DNA of 28,932 bases, taken from Actinomycetes bacterium. GTDB lineage: Bacteria > Actinomycetota > Actinomycetes > Actinomycetales > Microbacteriaceae. The position numbers and the translations under genes were made by a program. Below, piece by piece: positions 14,866-22,664 of the stretch; the first letter of the stretch is position 1; every line of letters begins with the position of its first letter. The stretch spans positions 1 through 28,932 of the forward strand of contig JAEYAG010000200.1 of the NCBI GenBank assembly GCA_023451265.1, read 5' to 3'. Below the pieces are notes generated by a model. The model had not been told where the DNA came from. It did not search any database and saw only the letters and a program-made list of their open reading frames with translations.

Positions 14866-14874
14866 TGACGGGCC

Positions 14875-16278
14875 ATGATTCGACCCGACCTGAGCCTGCC
14901 CATCCCCGCCGAGATCACCGCCGCCCACTTCATCGGGATCGGCGGATCCGGGATGTCGGGCTTGGCCGGCATGTTCCTCGACCGCGGCATCCGCGTGTCG
15001 GGGTCGGACCGTGCCGACAGCGCCGCGCTGCGGGCGCTCGCCGACCGGGGTGCCATCGTGCGCGTCGGCCATGACGCGGCGAATCTTCCCGACGACGTCG
15101 ACACTGTGGTCCACACCGGAGCGATCTGGCCCGAGAACCCGGAGTTCCTCCTCGCGAAAGAGCGCGGGCTCCACGTCATCCACCGCTCCCAGGCGCTGCA
15201 CTGGCTGATCGGGAGCCGTCGCCTCGTGAGCGTCGCCGGTGCCCACGGCAAGACGACCTCGACCGGCATGATCGTCACGGCGCTGCGCGGTCTCGGTGAG
15301 GCGCCGACCTTCGTCAGCGGGGGAGTGATCGCCGATCTCGGCGTCTCCAGCGGCACCGGCTCGGACGAGCTCTTCGTCATCGAGGCCGACGAGTCCGACG
15401 GCACCTTCCTCCTCTACGACACCTCGGTCGCCCTCATCACCAACGTCGACCCCGATCACCTCGACCACTGGGAGTCGCGCGACGCGTTCTACGACGGGTT
15501 CGTCCGCTTCGCGAACGGTGCGCGCGAGGCGGTCGTGATCTCCGCCGACGATGCGGGTGCCCGCCGCGTCGCCGCCGCGCTCACCCACCCGCGCGTGATC
15601 ACCTTCGGTGAGGATGCCGACGCCGACGTCCGCGTCACCGACATCGTCACCGCCGGTCCCGTGGCCTTCGCCCTGACCCACAACGGCGAGACCGTGCCGG
15701 GGCGCCTGTCGGTGCCCGGTGCGCACAACGCCATCAACGCCGCCGGCGCGGTGGCGGTGCTCCTCACGCTCGGCTACGCGCTCGAGCCGGCCCTCCGCGC
15801 CGTCGAGCGCTTCGCGGGCACCGTCCGCCGCTTCGAGCTGCACGGCGTCGAGCGCGGCGTCAGCGTCTACGACGACTACGCGCACCACCCGACCGAGGTG
15901 GCGGCGGCGCTGTCGGCCGCGCGCAGCGTCGTCGGCGACGGCCGCATCATCGCGCTGCACCAGCCCCACACTTACTCGCGGACGCAGGAGATGTACCGCG
16001 AGTTCGCCGACGTGCTCGAGACGCTCGCCGACCACACCGTCGTCCTGGATGTCTACGGCGCGCGCGAAGACCCCGTGCCGGGCGTCACGGGCGAGCTCGT
16101 CAGCGGCGCCTTCCGCGACGCCGACCGCGTGCACTTCGTCGCCGACTGGCAGCAGGCGGCTGACTACACGGCATCCATCGCCCGCTCCGGCGACTACGTC
16201 ATCACGCTCGGCTGCGGCAACGTCCACCTCATCATCCCGCAGGTGCTCGAAGCCCTGGCAGCGAAGGCACAGGACTAG
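14875..16278 (+). CDS. murC: UDP-N-acetylmuramate--L-alanine ligase MurC
   Basis: A 467-aa Mur ligase that starts the stem peptide by joining L-Ala to UDP-MurNAc. The N-terminal FIGIGGSGMSGLAGMFLDRG motif and SGSDRADS are typical MurC; the P-loop is A123-HGKTTST; then EADESDGTFLLY, NVDPDHLDHW and VYDDYAHHPTEVAAALSAAR; and HQPHTYSRTQEM in the C-terminal domain. Length is normal. The ATG at 14875 is placed just after a TANNNT box. ftsQ follows after three bases. The gene is first in a block that continues through ftsQ and probably into ftsZ. Confidence 0.96.
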   Translation: MIRPDLSLPIPAEITAAHFIGIGGSGMSGLAGMFLDRGIRVSGSDRADSAALRALADRGAIVRVGHDAANLPDDVDTVVHTGAIWPENPEFLLAKERGLHVIHRSQALHWLIGSRRLVSVAGAHGKTTSTGMIVTALRGLGEAPTFVSGGVIADLGVSSGTGSDELFVIEADESDGTFLLYDTSVALITNVDPDHLDHWESRDAFYDGFVRFANGAREAVVISADDAGARRVAAALTHPRVITFGEDADADVRVTDIVTAGPVAFALTHNGETVPGRLSVPGAHNAINAAGAVAVLLTLGYALEPALRAVERFAGTVRRFELHGVERGVSVYDDYAHHPTEVAAALSAARSVVGDGRIIALHQPHTYSRTQEMYREFADVLETLADHTVVLDVYGAREDPVPGVTGELVSGAFRDADRVHFVADWQQAADYTASIARSGDYVITLGCGNVHLIIPQVLEALAAKAQD

Positions 16279-16281
16279 CCG

Positions 16282-17343
16282 ATGCGCCGGCCGACTCCGC
16301 TTCCGGCCCCGCCGTCGACCGGTGCCGCCGGCGACGCGGATGCGCCGGTCGAGGTGTCGATCCCGCTCGCGCCGCGCCGCCCCGAGCCGGTTCGCGAGCC
16401 GGCACCTGCGTCGAGCCCCGAGCCGAGCCCCGAGTCGACCGGCGACGATGCGACCGACCACGACCTCGACGCGCCGGCCTGGGCCGCCACGGCGTCCCTG
16501 GCGCCCGTCGTCCTGATCGAGGAGCGCGGGACCTCTGATCCGGCCGAGTCGGATGAGGAAGCGGCGACGGATGCCGCGCCCATCGGCGTCCGCGATGTCT
16601 GGGCCGCCGCGCGTGCCCGGCGCCGGGCACTGCGCGCCGAGGTGCGCCGCTTCACCGTGCGCCAGCGGCGGCGTCGGATGCTGTGGATCGGCGTGCTGGG
16701 CGCGCTCGCGCTGCTCGTGCTCGGCACCCTCGGCGCCGCATACAGTCCGCTGTTCGCCGTCGAGCGGATCCGCGTGGTGGGCGCCGAGACGCTCAATCCC
16801 GGCGACGTCGAGGCCGCGCTCGACGGCCAGCTGGGCACGCCCTTGCCGCTCATCGACTCGTCCGAGATCAAGGCGGCGCTCGTGCAGTTCCCGCTCGTGC
16901 AGAGCTACACCCTCGAGGCGCGGCCGCCGCACGAACTCGTCGTGCGCATCGTGGAGCGCACGCCCATCGGAGCGGTCCAGTCCGCGGCCGGCTACACGCT
17001 GGTGGATGCCGCCGGCGTCGCGCTCGCGACGACACCGGATGCCCCCGCGGGTCACCCCGTGATCGAGGCCACCGGCGGCATCGGATCGCCCGCGTTCACG
17101 GCGATCGGAACGGTGTACCGCTCCCTTCCCGACGACATCCGCGCGCAGGTGACGACCATGCGCGCGACGACCGCGAACGATGTGACCCTCACGCTCGGCG
17201 GCACGAACACCGATGTCGTCTGGGGCAACGCCGACGACTCCGCCGAGAAGGCGGTGCGCCTGGCCGCGGCGATGGCGGTCCGCCCGCCTGCGGACGTCTA
17301 CAGCTATGACGTCTCGTCGGTGGACGCCGTCGTCGTCCGCTGA
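16282..17343 (+). CDS. ftsQ: Cell division protein FtsQ
   Basis: A 353-aa bitopic divisome protein. Residues 1-130 are a long, Pro/Ala/Glu-rich cytoplasmic region ending in a very basic stretch (RARRRALRAEVRRFTVRQRRRR); about 133-155 form the transmembrane segment. A POTRA domain follows (about 157-226: FAVERIRVVGAETLNPGDVEAAL), with LPLIDSSEIKAALVQFPLVQSYTLEARPPHELVVRIVERTP broken into the usual FtsQ strand order, then the beta domain. FtsQ scaffolds FtsL/DivIC and the FtsWI synthase. The cytoplasmic tail is long for the family, as often in actinobacteria. It starts three bases after murC. The stop is followed by a 189-base spacer before ftsZ. Confidence 0.93.
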   Translation: MRRPTPLPAPPSTGAAGDADAPVEVSIPLAPRRPEPVREPAPASSPEPSPESTGDDATDHDLDAPAWAATASLAPVVLIEERGTSDPAESDEEAATDAAPIGVRDVWAAARARRRALRAEVRRFTVRQRRRRMLWIGVLGALALLVLGTLGAAYSPLFAVERIRVVGAETLNPGDVEAALDGQLGTPLPLIDSSEIKAALVQFPLVQSYTLEARPPHELVVRIVERTPIGAVQSAAGYTLVDAAGVALATTPDAPAGHPVIEATGGIGSPAFTAIGTVYRSLPDDIRAQVTTMRATTANDVTLTLGGTNTDVVWGNADDSAEKAVRLAAAMAVRPPADVYSYDVSSVDAVVVR

Positions 17344-17373
17344 CGAGCCGCGCCCGAACGCCGATTCCCGCCG

Positions 17374-17394
17374 CGCGCGAACTCCGATCGCGCG
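17374..17394. repeat. GC-rich inverted repeat after ftsQ
   Basis: CGCGCGA (17374-17380) and TCGCGCG (17388-17394) form a perfect 7-bp stem with a 7-base loop about 30 bases after the ftsQ stop. No T-tract follows. The stretch CGAACT, then CGCGCGA and CACGCC, recurs in the same order in the repeat after the fadD-like gene near 24392-24422, suggesting a degenerate relative of that element. Confidence 0.45.
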
Positions 17395-17436
17395 ACACGC
17401 CCAGCGCCTGAACCGGCCACAGGTTTCTCCCGCTTA

Positions 17437-17500
17437 CCTTCAATCAAGGAATTGCATACTCGGCAATTCTTTAAACCTCAACTTGAGGTTCAAGGTTTAG
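17437..17500 (+). promoter_or_regulatory. ftsZ leader: AT-rich island with nested palindromes
   Basis: This AT-rich stretch holds GAATTGC (17449-17455) with GCAATTC (17463-17469), a perfect 7-bp inverted repeat; AACCTCAA-C-TTGAGGTT (17474-17490), a perfect 17-base palindrome; TAAACCT (17472-17478) with AGGTTTA (17493-17499), which competes with the palindrome; and CTTGA-GGT-TCAAG (17482-17494). It ends 32 bases before the ftsZ ATG. The palindromes look like operator sites, or alternative RNA hairpins if transcription starts upstream. I could not assign -35 and -10 boxes confidently. Confidence 0.65.
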
Positions 17501-17532
17501 CAGTCAGGGTTCGGGACACAATGGAGGCCGGC

Positions 17533-18687
17533 ATGAGCCAGAACCAGAACTACCTCGCGGTGATCAAGGTCGTGGGTGTGGGCGGCGGTGGCGTGAACGC
17601 CGTCAATCGGATGATCGAGCTCGGGCTGCGAGGTGTCGAGTTCATCGCGGTGAACACCGACGCGCAGGCGCTGCTCATGAGCGACGCCGACGTCAAGCTC
17701 GACGTGGGCCGCGAGCTCACTCGCGGGCTCGGTGCGGGCGCCGACCCCGAGGTCGGCCGTCGCGCCGCCGAGGACCACGCCGAAGAGATCGAGGAGGCGC
17801 TCGCGGGTGCCGACATGGTGTTCGTCACCGCCGGCGAGGGTGGTGGGACCGGCACCGGTGGCGCGCCCGTGGTGGCGCGCATCGCGAAGTCGATCGGCGC
17901 GCTGACGATCGGTGTCGTCACCAAGCCCATCACCTTCGAAGGGCGCCGCCGCCAGCAGCAGGCCGAGCAGGGTGTCTCCAAGCTCAAGGAAGAGGTCGAC
18001 ACCCTCATCGTCGTCCCCAACGACCGCCTGCTGGAGATCAGCGACCGCGGCATCTCGATGATCGAGGCGTTCGCCACGGCCGACCAGGTGCTCCTGGCCG
18101 GTGTGCAGGGCATCACCGACCTCATCACGACGCCCGGTCTCATCAACCTCGACTTCGCCGACGTCAAGTCGGTCATGCAGGGGGCGGGCTCGGCGCTCAT
18201 GGGCATCGGCTCGGCACGCGGTGCCGACCGGGCGATCAAGGCGGCCGAGCTGGCCGTCGAGTCGCCGCTGCTCGAAGCCTCGATCGAGGGCGCCCACGGT
18301 GTGCTGCTGTCGATCCAGGGCGGGTCGAACCTCGGCATCTTCGAGATCAACGACGCCGCGCAGCTGGTGAAGGAGGCCGCGCACCCCGAGGCCAACATCA
18401 TCTTCGGCACGGTCATCGACGACACCCTCGGCGACGAGGTGCGCGTGACGGTCATCGCCGCCGGCTTCGACGGCGGTGAGCCGCAGGCGCGCATCGAGCC
18501 GATCACGGCGCAGCGCCCGGTGTCGGCTCCGCTGGTCCCCGCGGTGCCGGCCGACGAGGCTGCTCGCGAGATCGCCGAGGCCGACCACAGCGCCCCCAAG
18601 GAGACGGTCTCGGTCACGGCATCCAGTGACTCGTACGACTCGGTGTTCGGCGATGACGACCTGGACATCCCCGACTTCCTGAAGTGA
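17533..18687 (+). CDS. ftsZ: Cell division GTPase FtsZ
   Basis: A 384-aa tubulin-like GTPase that forms the Z ring. It begins MSQNQNYLAVIKVVGVGGGGVNAVNRM, with the GTP-binding tubulin signature G103-GGTGTG109 and the T7 catalytic loop N205-LDFAD210. The disordered linker is short, and the C-terminal peptide DDDLDIPDFLK (about 374-384) is the SepF-binding tail. Another in-frame ATG lies at 17521, but the one at 17533 is chosen because GGAG at 17523-17526 is well spaced before it and the MSQNQNYLAVIKVVG start is typical of relatives. The yggS-type gene begins inside its stop codon. Confidence 0.97.
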   Translation: MSQNQNYLAVIKVVGVGGGGVNAVNRMIELGLRGVEFIAVNTDAQALLMSDADVKLDVGRELTRGLGAGADPEVGRRAAEDHAEEIEEALAGADMVFVTAGEGGGTGTGGAPVVARIAKSIGALTIGVVTKPITFEGRRRQQQAEQGVSKLKEEVDTLIVVPNDRLLEISDRGISMIEAFATADQVLLAGVQGITDLITTPGLINLDFADVKSVMQGAGSALMGIGSARGADRAIKAAELAVESPLLEASIEGAHGVLLSIQGGSNLGIFEINDAAQLVKEAAHPEANIIFGTVIDDTLGDEVRVTVIAAGFDGGEPQARIEPITAQRPVSAPLVPAVPADEAAREIAEADHSAPKETVSVTASSDSYDSVFGDDDLDIPDFLK

Positions 18688-19391
18688 CCGACCTGGCCGA
18701 ACGACTGACCGCCCTGGACGCCCGCGTCGCGGATGCGGCCAGGGCGGTCGGTCGCGACCCCGGCGCCCTGACGCGCATCGTCGTCACGAAGTTCCACCCC
18801 GCGCAGCTCGTCGCCGACCTCGCCGCCCTGGGCGTGCGCGACATGGGGGAGAACCGCCAGCAGGAGCTGACCGCCAAGCGCGCCGCCCTTCAACAAGCTC
18901 AGGGACCGGAGACCGTGGTCGACGACGTGCGTTGGCACTTCATCGGGCAGCTGCAGAGCAAGAAGGCCCGTGCGGTGCGCGCGGCATCCGACTGCGTGCA
19001 CTCCGTCGACCGCGATCGCGTGGCCGATGCGCTGCACGCCGCCGACCCCGACGGCGGTGTGCTGGACGTCTTCCTGCAGGTGAACCTCACCGACGATCCG
19101 GGCCGCGGCGGGATCTCGCCGGGCGAGGTGGAGACCCTCGCGGAGCACGTCGCGGCGCGCTGTCCGTCGTTGCGCGTGCGCGGGGTCATGGCGGTCGCGC
19201 CGCTCACGCAGGCGCCGGCCGCGGCCTTCGAGCGCCTTGCGGCGGCCGCCGACGCGGCGCGGCGTGTCGTGCCGGATGCCGCGTGGATGTCGGCCGGAAT
19301 GTCCGGCGACTTCGCCGAAGCGATCGCCGCGGGCGCGACACACCTGCGGATCGGCACGGCAATCACGGGTCCGCGGCCCGCTGACGGCTAG
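18684..19391 (+). CDS. YggS family PLP homeostasis protein
   Basis: A 235-aa single-domain, alanine-racemase-fold protein (YggS/PLPBP, COG0325) that binds pyridoxal phosphate and balances vitamin B6 and amino-acid pools; no enzymatic activity is established for the family. The PLP lysine is K36 in IVVTKFHP. Other markers are DMGENRQQE, WHFIGQLQSKKA, FLQVNLTDDPGRGG, VRGVMAVAPL, SAGMSGDFAEAI and the phosphate-binding LRIGTAITG. GTG at 18684 overlaps the ftsZ stop by four bases. In mycobacteria pgeF (YfiH) lies between these genes, but here it is missing. sepF follows with its own likely promoter. Confidence 0.93.
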   Translation: MTDLAERLTALDARVADAARAVGRDPGALTRIVVTKFHPAQLVADLAALGVRDMGENRQQELTAKRAALQQAQGPETVVDDVRWHFIGQLQSKKARAVRAASDCVHSVDRDRVADALHAADPDGGVLDVFLQVNLTDDPGRGGISPGEVETLAEHVAARCPSLRVRGVMAVAPLTQAPAAAFERLAAAADAARRVVPDAAWMSAGMSGDFAEAIAAGATHLRIGTAITGPRPADG

Positions 19392-19394
19392 CCT
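19389..19394 (+). promoter_or_regulatory. -10 box of sepF
   Basis: TAGCCT overlaps the TAG stop of the yggS-type gene and predicts a start near 19401, giving a leader of about 24 bases. The leader carries a strong Shine-Dalgarno stretch, CGGAGGA, before the sepF ATG at 19425. Confidence 0.45.
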
Positions 19395-19424
19395 CAAACA
19401 CAGACGAGCAAACGGAGGAATGCG

Positions 19425-19904
19425 ATGTCGAACCCGCTCAAGAAGACCATGGTGTACCTGGGCCTCGCCGATGAGGAAGAGGTCTACGACGAGTCGGCCG
19501 CCGAGACCCCGGCCCGCCGCGAGCGCACGAGCGAGCGGGGCGCCGAGCGCACCGTCGAGAAGGCCGCGCCCGTCGTTCCGCTGCACCGTCCGGCCGTGGT
19601 GCGCCAGCCCACCGCCGGCACCGTCAGCGAGATCCTCACGGTGCACCCCAAGCAGTACCGCGACGCGCAGCTGATCGCCGAGAACTTCCGTGACGGCATC
19701 CCCGTCATCATCAACCTCTCGCAGATGAGCGACGCCGACGCACGTCGCCTCATCGACTTCGCCAGCGGTCTCTCGCTCGGTCTGTACGGACGCATCGAGC
19801 GGGTGACGAGCAAGGTCTTCCTGCTCTCGCCCGAGAACGTCGCGATCTCCGGTGACGGCTCGGTCGCGCAGGCCGATCCCGAGGCCGCGCCCTTCTCGCA
19901 GTAG
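19425..19904 (+). CDS. sepF: Cell division protein SepF
   Basis: A 159-aa SepF, the membrane anchor of the Z ring in actinobacteria, which bind the FtsZ C-terminal peptide through it. The N-terminus, MSNPLKKTMVYLGLADEEE, contains the amphipathic membrane-binding helix; an acidic and basic linker (about 17-62) follows; and the core (about 66-143) includes ILTVHPKQYRDAQLIAENFRDGIPVIINLSQM, ADARRLIDFASGLSLGLYG and KVFLLSPENV. The 14-residue C-terminal tail is short. ATG at 19425 has an excellent ribosome site. yggT starts two bases after the stop. Confidence 0.95.
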   Translation: MSNPLKKTMVYLGLADEEEVYDESAAETPARRERTSERGAERTVEKAAPVVPLHRPAVVRQPTAGTVSEILTVHPKQYRDAQLIAENFRDGIPVIINLSQMSDADARRLIDFASGLSLGLYGRIERVTSKVFLLSPENVAISGDGSVAQADPEAAPFSQ

Positions 19905-19906
19905 TC

Positions 19907-20209
19907 GTGGAGTTCGTGCGCCTGGCGGCATCCGTCGTCGACGTCCTGCTTCTCGTCTACATCCTGCTGCTGCTCGCGAGGCTCATCCTCGAGTACATCC
20001 CGATGTTCAACCGCGAGTGGCGGCCTCGGGGATTCGGGCTCGTCCTCGCCGAGATCGTCTTCAGCGTCACCGATCCTCCGCTGCGGTTCTTCCGTCGCCT
20101 GCTGCCTCCGTTGCGGCTCGGACCCGTCGCGCTGGACCTCGGTTTCCCCGTCACGATGATCGCCTGCTTCGTGCTGCTGTCGGTCGTGCGCATCTTCGAG
20201 CGCCTGTGA
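19907..20209 (+). CDS. YggT family membrane protein
   Basis: A 100-aa protein of the YggT family (compare Rv2146c), with two hydrophobic segments at about residues 8-29 (VVDVLLLVYILLLLARLI) and 76-97 (LGFPVTMIACFVLLSVVRI). The intervening loop holds EYIPMFNREWRP and FSVTDPPLRFFRRLLPPLRLG, the family's conserved DPPLR-type motif. Its role is unknown, though it is commonly encoded between sepF and divIVA. GTG at 19907 begins two bases after sepF, implying translational coupling. The assignment to the family is secure; a molecular function is not. Confidence 0.92.
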   Translation: MEFVRLAASVVDVLLLVYILLLLARLILEYIPMFNREWRPRGFGLVLAEIVFSVTDPPLRFFRRLLPPLRLGPVALDLGFPVTMIACFVLLSVVRIFERL

Positions 20210-20240
20210 CGGGCTCCTCGCACCGCCCCGGCGTGCCGAC

Positions 20241-20246
20241 TATGCT
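20241..20246 (+). promoter_or_regulatory. -10 box of wag31
   Basis: TATGCT fits the TANNNT pattern and predicts a start near 20253, leaving a leader of about 66 bases before the wag31 ATG. The leader carries AAAGAGG as a ribosome site. There is no good -35 match. Confidence 0.45.
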
Positions 20247-20318
20247 GTTTCAGTACGACTCGCCGCAGCGGGTCACCCCCAATCGGCCCGCGTCGTGAGC
20301 CCCGAAAGAGGAAACACC

Positions 20319-20936
20319 ATGGCTTTGACCCCCGAAGACGTCGTCACCAAGCAGTTCCAGCACGTCCGTTTCAAGGAGGGCTTCGACCCGGATGAGGTCG
20401 ACGACTTCCTGGACGAGATCGTCGTCGAGTGGCGCAAGACCATCGCCGAGAACGAGGAGCTGAAGGCGAAGCTCGCCGCCTACGAGTCGGGCGAGGCGCC
20501 CTCACAGGCCGCTGCCCCGGCAGAGGAGCCGGCGGTCGAGCAGTCCGCGCCCGAGCCTGAGGTCGTCGGAGAGGTTCCCGCGCCCGTCGCGGCCGCTCCC
20601 GCCGCCACCGGCGGCGCCGCCGCCTCCGCCGGCATCATCGAGCTCGCGCAGCGCCTGCACGACGAGCACGTCGCCGAGGGCGCCGCGCAGCGCGACAAGC
20701 TCATCTCCGAGGCGCAGGCCAAGGCCGACGCGATCCTCGCCGAGGCCGAGGCCAAGGGCCGCGAGGAGATCGCGCGCCTGGAGAGCGAGCGCGTGACGCT
20801 CGAGGGCCGCATCAGCGAGCTGCGTCAGTTCGAGCGGGACTACCGCTCGCAGCTGCGCGGCTTCATCGAGGAGAAGCTTCGCGACCTCGACGTCGCCGGC
20901 TCGACCTCGGGTGCGACGCCCGTCTCGGCATCCTGA
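20319..20936 (+). CDS. wag31: Polar growth protein Wag31/DivIVA
   Basis: A 205-aa DivIVA-family protein that marks the cell poles and organises polar cell-wall synthesis in actinobacteria. The N-terminal membrane-curvature domain begins MALTPEDVVTKQFQHVRFKEG and continues FDPDEVDDFLDEIVVEWRK, with a first coiled coil to about residue 55. An Ala/Pro/Glu-rich linker (about 56-104) leads to a second coiled coil (about 105-190) with EAQAKADAILAEAEAKGREE. An upstream in-frame codon at 20295 is rejected because MALTPEDV is the conserved start and AAAGAGG precedes it. lspA starts five bases later. Confidence 0.95.
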   Translation: MALTPEDVVTKQFQHVRFKEGFDPDEVDDFLDEIVVEWRKTIAENEELKAKLAAYESGEAPSQAAAPAEEPAVEQSAPEPEVVGEVPAPVAAAPAATGGAAASAGIIELAQRLHDEHVAEGAAQRDKLISEAQAKADAILAEAEAKGREEIARLESERVTLEGRISELRQFERDYRSQLRGFIEEKLRDLDVAGSTSGATPVSAS

Positions 20937-20941
20937 ACCCG

Positions 20942-21586
20942 GTGGAGCCCCGCACCTCTCGGCGCACCACCCTGCTGTCCCGGCCGGCGGCCGGCACCCT
21001 CGTCGCGATCCTCGCGGCGCTGGTGCTGGCCGCCGACCAGTTCTCCAAGCACCTCGCGCTGACGAACCTGCCCTATCAGGAGCCGGTGGAGGTCTGGGGC
21101 CAGTTCCTGCAGTTCTACCTGACCCGCAACCCCGGCGCCGCGTTCTCGTTCGGCGAAGAGGTCACCTGGGTCTTCACGCTGGTGCTCGCCGCCGCCGCGG
21201 TGACGATCGTCGTGCTGGCGGTGACGCGCGTCCGGTCCCGGACATGGGTGATCGTGCTGGGGCTGCTTCTCGGCGGCATTCTGGGCAATCTCACCGACCG
21301 ACTGCTGCGTGATCCCGGATTCCTCGTCGGGCACGTCGTCGACTTCATCAACACGCCATGGATGTGGCTGGGCATGAACCCGGCGATCTACAACGTCGCC
21401 GACATGTTCATCGTGACCATGATGATCGGCGTGGCGCTGCTGGTGCTGCGCGGCCGTCGCCTGGACGGGAGCCGCGACGGTGCCGACGCGCCGGCGGTCG
21501 ACAGTGCCGACGCGCCGACGGCGGTCGAGGATGCCGACGTCAGCGCCGCTGCCGAGTCCCCGCGCGAGACCCGCGACGACGCCTGA
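20942..21586 (+). CDS. lspA: Lipoprotein signal peptidase LspA
   Basis: A 214-aa aspartic protease (signal peptidase II) that removes signal peptides from prolipoproteins in the membrane. Four hydrophobic segments are visible between about residues 18 and 165. Conserved features are AADQFSKHLAL, LTRNPGAAFSF, and the catalytic Asp pair D119 in GNLTDRL and D154 in YNVADMF. The last 45 residues form an acidic Ala/Asp-rich tail with a small internal duplication (SADAP, GADAP) that is absent from the E. coli enzyme. GTG at 20942, five bases after wag31, gives the right N-terminus. The next gene starts one base after its stop. Confidence 0.95.
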   Translation: MEPRTSRRTTLLSRPAAGTLVAILAALVLAADQFSKHLALTNLPYQEPVEVWGQFLQFYLTRNPGAAFSFGEEVTWVFTLVLAAAAVTIVVLAVTRVRSRTWVIVLGLLLGGILGNLTDRLLRDPGFLVGHVVDFINTPWMWLGMNPAIYNVADMFIVTMMIGVALLVLRGRRLDGSRDGADAPAVDSADAPTAVEDADVSAAAESPRETRDDA

Positions 21587-21587
21587 C

Positions 21588-22505
21588 ATGCCGTCCCGCA
21601 GCATGCCCGTCCCCGACGGCCTCGACGGCGTCCGCGTCGACGCCGCCCTCGCGAAGATGCTCGGCTTCTCGCGCACGTTCGCCGCCGAGGTCGCCGAGGC
21701 CGGCGGGGTACGGCTGGACGGCCGTGCCGTCGGCAAGTCCGACAAGCTGCGCGCCGACGGCTGGCTCGAGGTCGAGTGGTCCGAGCGTCGCGAGCCCGAG
21801 ATCGTCCCGATCGCCGTGCCCGACCTCGGGATCGTCCACGACGACGACGACATCGTCGTGGTCGACAAGCCTGCCGGCGTCGCGGCGCATCCGTCCGTCG
21901 GCTGGGAAGGTCCGACGGTGCTCGGCGCCCTCGCCGCCGCCGGCTTCCGCATCGCGACGACCGGTGCGCCGGAGAGGCAGGGCGTCGTGCACCGGCTCGA
22001 CGTCGGCACGAGCGGCTTGATGGTCGTCGCCAAGAGCGAGCGGGCCTACACCGCGCTCAAACGCGCGTTCAAGGAGCGCGAGGTCGACAAGATCTACCAC
22101 GCCGTCGTGCAGGGACACCCGGACCCCCTCGCCGGCACGATCGACGCGCCGATCGGGCGCCACCCCTCGCACTCCTGGAAGTTCGCCGTCACGCCCGACG
22201 GCAAGGACTCCATCACCCACTACGAGACGCTCGAGGCGTTCCCGCGCGCATCGCTGCTGGAGATCCACCTCGAGACCGGGCGCACGCATCAGATCCGCGT
22301 GCACATGGCCGCGCACAGGCATCCCTGCGTCGGCGACCCGCTGTACGGGGCCGACCCGACGCTGTCGGCCCACCTCGGACTGACACGGCAGTGGCTGCAC
22401 GCCCATGAGCTGTCGTTCGCGCACCCCGTCACGACCGACTGGGTGACGTTCACGAGCGCGTACCCGGCCGACCTCGCGCACGCCCTCGAGGTGCTGCGTG
22501 GCTGA
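21588..22505 (+). CDS. RluD/RluA family rRNA pseudouridine synthase
   Basis: A 305-aa pseudouridine synthase of the RluA/RluD family, likely acting on large-subunit rRNA. An S4-like RNA-binding domain spans about residues 13-60 (VRVDAALAKMLGFSR). The catalytic domain has DIVVVDKPAGVAAHP and the signature GVVHRLDVGTSGLMVVAKS with nucleophile D138, then DKIYHAVVQG, HLETGRTHQIRVHMA and GDPLYG. In M. tuberculosis the neighbour of lspA (Rv1540) is the same type. ATG at 21588 is one base after lspA; a second ATG at 21603 is possible. The exact target position in rRNA cannot be told from sequence. Confidence 0.93.
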   Translation: MPSRSMPVPDGLDGVRVDAALAKMLGFSRTFAAEVAEAGGVRLDGRAVGKSDKLRADGWLEVEWSERREPEIVPIAVPDLGIVHDDDDIVVVDKPAGVAAHPSVGWEGPTVLGALAAAGFRIATTGAPERQGVVHRLDVGTSGLMVVAKSERAYTALKRAFKEREVDKIYHAVVQGHPDPLAGTIDAPIGRHPSHSWKFAVTPDGKDSITHYETLEAFPRASLLEIHLETGRTHQIRVHMAAHRHPCVGDPLYGADPTLSAHLGLTRQWLHAHELSFAHPVTTDWVTFTSAYPADLAHALEVLRG

Positions 22506-22545
22506 CTCCCGCGCGCGGCGCGGTCGGCCTCGCGCCACGCGAACC

Positions 22546-22627
22546 ATGGCAGTAGTGGCGGGCGCGCCCGCGCAGGGCCCACCACAACTGCCACCCCAAC
22601 CCAGGGCCCACCACGACTGCCATCCCA
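22546..22627. repeat. Inverted plus tandem repeat cluster upstream of fadD-like gene
   Basis: ATGGCAGTAGTGG (22546-22558) pairs with CCACGACTGCCAT (22611-22623) at 12 of 13 positions and with a closer copy, CCACAACTGCCAC (22582-22594), at 11 of 13. The two right-hand copies belong to a 26-base direct repeat (22573-22598 and 22602-22627, 24 of 26 identical) whose units begin CAGGGCCCACCAC. Two alternative hairpins can thus form with the same left arm. It lies in the 171-base spacer after the pseudouridine synthase gene, upstream of the predicted fadD-like start of transcription. Confidence 0.7.
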
Positions 22628-22664
22628 CCCGGGACGCATGCCGTGTGGCGTACGCGCGGATGCC

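Noticed and set aside
13018..17055. A 1345-codon open frame on the minus strand running through murC and ftsQ
   Set aside because: Its first two-thirds lie antisense to murC and ftsQ, whose conserved motifs are intact. Only the last 463 codons, from ATG 14409, form a credible protein. High GC leaves antisense frames open.
21480..21540. Short duplication in the lspA tail as a mobile or CRISPR-like repeat
   Set aside because: It is two copies of an Ala/Asp-rich coding unit in a low-complexity tail, in frame and not recurring elsewhere.
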